Source: Nitrosomonas sp.
Lineage (GTDB): Bacteria > Pseudomonadota > Gammaproteobacteria > Burkholderiales > Nitrosomonadaceae
DNA: 64,000 nt
Reading direction: 5' to 3'
NCBI GenBank assembly: GCA_021582655.1
Contig: CP091135.1
Location: 1,214,657 to 1,278,656, forward strand
Shown: positions 62,462 to 64,000 of the stretch, piece after piece
Numbering within the stretch: position 1 is the first letter of the stretch
How the letters are laid out: every line of letters starts with the position of its first letter
The notes under the pieces: model-generated
The model's database searches: none
What the model was told of the DNA's origin: nothing
What the model saw: only the letters and a program-made list of their open reading frames with translations
Translations under genes and position numbers: made by a program

Positions 62462-62562
62462 TTCCATTTCCAAATCAACTCTGACTTTGTCGACTTCCCC
62501 TTACCGTATTATTTATACTGTCCGCGGCTCGCTTTCGCGTCATGTTTGATTTGGAAATGGAA
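62462..62562. repeat. 17-bp perfect inverted repeat in the nit-glnE divergent gap
   Basis: TTCCATTTCCAAATCAA (62462-62478) and TTGATTTGGAAATGGAA (62546-62562) are exact reverse complements separated by 67 bp. The spacer has no ORF and holds TCCGCGGCTCGCTTTCGCG. The element lies between divergent genes, where it could be a cruciform, a paired operator, or a small inverted-repeat element. No flanking direct repeat is seen. Confidence 0.7.
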
Positions 62563-62643
62563 TTAATAATTCTCACCTTTATCGGCGTGCGCCTTGCTTG
62601 CGCAAATTCTAACACTTACTCGGATAACGTTGTATTTTGATTT

Positions 62644-64000
62644 ATGCGATTGACGATACCGGAAACAACTCTTTCAGCGGATGCCATGATGGCTGCCGCG
62701 CTACCTTTCAGCCGCTATGCACAACATCAGCTTGCCAGCGACCCGACCTGCAAAACCTCGCTTATCGAAAAACTGGGGACACCTTTTGAGCGAAATGAAA
62801 TGCAAGCGTTTCTGGATGGGCGATCAACCCCGATTGATGACGAAGAAACGCTGCATCGGGTATTACGAAACTTGCGTAAACAGGTCATTCTGCGCTTGGC
62901 CATTCGCGATATCAGCGGCCAGGCCGACTTGACCGAAGTGATGTCAACGATGACCAACCTCGCCGAAGTCGCCATCAATTTTGCGCTCCGACACCATGAA
63001 CGCTGGATGACACAGCCGGATCGCTTCGGTTCCCCACGCAGCGAGAGCGATCATACCATCCAACATTTGCTGGTAGTTGCGATGGGCAAACTCGGCGGCG
63101 GCGAACTCAACGTATCCTCCGACGTCGATCTCATTTTCGTCTACCCGGAAGATGGCGAGACCGATGGCGCAAAGCCCGTTTCAAATCATGAATTCTTTGC
63201 TCGCCTGGGCCGCAAGCTGATCGCCAGCCTAAACGATTATACGGTGGATGGTTATGTTTTCCGGGTTGATATGCGGTTACGCCCACACGGTGAAAACAGT
63301 CCGCTCGCAATCAGCTTTCCGATGCTGGAAGAATACTTCATCAAGCAAGGTCGGGAATGGGAGCGTCACGCATGGATCAAGGGCCGTACCATCACTTGTC
63401 AGACCGGAACGGAAACCCGATCGCAATTGATGGAAAAAATCGTGCGCCCGTTCGTATTCCGCAAATATCTGGATTTCGGCGCATACGAATCGATGCGCCG
63501 ACTCCATGCACAATTGCGCAAAGAAGTCGAACGCCGCGAACTGCACGACAACATCAAACTAGGGCCGGGCGGTATTCGAGAAATCGAATTCATCACCCAA
63601 GTTTTTCAATTGATTCGCGGCGGACACGATGTCGACTTATGCGTCAAACCTACGCTGAGTGTTCTGCAGCTCCTGCAGAAAAAACAACAGCTTCCTGATC
63701 GGGCAATCCAGGAATTGACCCGGGCTTATCATTTTCTGCGCAAACTCGAACATCGCCTGCAATACCTGGATGATCAACAAACACAAACGTTACCGACGAA
63801 CCTGGAAGACCAACAACTCATCGCCGTCGCAATGGGGTTCTCGGATTATAAAGCTTTTCTGAATCAGCTTGATATCCATAGAAATGACGTAACACGTCAC
63901 TTTGAGCTCATTTTCGCCACACCGCGGAAATCCCCTGCACACGACATGTTGGCGCACTTGTGGCAAACGGCAACGCAAGATATCACCCAAACCGAAGCGG
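62644..64000 (+). CDS. glnE: Bifunctional glutamine-synthetase adenylyltransferase/adenylyl-removing enzyme (partial)
   Basis: About 452 codons are visible; the frame is open to the window end (family ~900-1000 aa). The N-terminal nucleotidyltransferase (adenylyl-removing) domain has MGKLGGGELNVSSDVDLIFV, the GxGELNxxSDVDL motif. YVFRVDMRLRPHGENSPLAI carries the third carboxylate. LGPGGIREIEFITQVFQLIR is the following conserved helical segment. The C-terminal adenylyltransferase domain would lie beyond the window. It regulates glutamine synthetase in response to nitrogen status. Confidence 0.95.
   Translation, partial: MRLTIPETTLSADAMMAAALPFSRYAQHQLASDPTCKTSLIEKLGTPFERNEMQAFLDGRSTPIDDEETLHRVLRNLRKQVILRLAIRDISGQADLTEVMSTMTNLAEVAINFALRHHERWMTQPDRFGSPRSESDHTIQHLLVVAMGKLGGGELNVSSDVDLIFVYPEDGETDGAKPVSNHEFFARLGRKLIASLNDYTVDGYVFRVDMRLRPHGENSPLAISFPMLEEYFIKQGREWERHAWIKGRTITCQTGTETRSQLMEKIVRPFVFRKYLDFGAYESMRRLHAQLRKEVERRELHDNIKLGPGGIREIEFITQVFQLIRGGHDVDLCVKPTLSVLQLLQKKQQLPDRAIQELTRAYHFLRKLEHRLQYLDDQQTQTLPTNLEDQQLIAVAMGFSDYKAFLNQLDIHRNDVTRHFELIFATPRKSPAHDMLAHLWQTATQDITQTEA

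Overview
The window is a dense stretch of bacterial chromosome with moderate G+C (judged by eye in the high 40s percent) and short intergenic gaps. Protein resemblance points to a betaproteobacterium close to Nitrosomonas. The clues are an AniA-type copper nitrite reductase, a di-haem cytochrome c peroxidase, the ferrooxidans-type glutamate-cysteine ligase, and the gene orders hfq-hflX-hflK-hflC-DUF2065-hisZ-purA and ilvB-ilvN-ilvC-psd-pssA-leuA. No ammonia mono-oxygenase or rRNA gene lies here, so the genus is an inference. No tRNA, rRNA, CRISPR array, prophage or complete insertion sequence was seen.

Layout. 1-3070: gspG-gspF-gspE of a type II secretion-like machine, with gspE cut by the window edge. 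3200-7992: a membrane Zn peptidase, a DUF6502-DUF5666-outer-membrane-protein cassette, and two small unknown ORFs. 8372-10697: a minus-strand run encoding an NDH-2-like flavoprotein, an SRPBCC protein and a stand-alone LOV blue-light receptor, with a small repeat inserted between the first two genes. 10756-18348: gluQ, mpl, apt, nirK, then gshA-gshB-rluB with ATGA overlaps. 18571-23611: an M48 lipoprotein peptidase, dodecin, and an ECF42-type sigma factor followed by two DGPF/YciI proteins, a VOC protein, a DUF1428 protein and a broken PhnB-like pseudogene. 23663-28851: DUF502, a dynamin-like GTPase, rpsO-pnp. 28933-33282: dksA and the heat-shock cluster grpE-dnaK-dnaJ with a sigma-32-like promoter. 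33406-41121: purB, sdaA, DUF3422, a candidate small RNA, bioA, and a beta-CASP nuclease. 41340-50283: GNAT, purA, hisZ, DUF2065, hflC, hflK, hflX, hfq, ccp, rppH. 50489-52776: proS and a lytic transglycosylase. 52781-61502 (minus): a TlpA-like thioredoxin, leuA, pssA, psd, ilvC, ilvN, ilvB, tldD. 61563-64000: a nitrilase-family amidase and the first half of glnE, diverging around a 17-bp inverted repeat.

The most notable non-gene signals are these. (1) A leucine-rich leader peptide (54914-55003) sits between a good promoter and an intrinsic terminator ahead of leuA. It reads as a classical leucine attenuator, possibly translated from a leaderless transcript. (2) A family of about 143-bp MITE-like repeats has inverted ends. 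Three near-full copies (9391-9533, 18439-18580, 41127-41275) each lie within 5 bp of, or across, a stop codon, and one half copy is at 15137-15171. (3) An orphan intrinsic terminator and upstream promoter between DUF3422 and bioA suggest an unannotated small RNA. (4) The last member of the ECF42 gene cluster is decaying. All functions are read from sequence and memory of families; nothing was searched.
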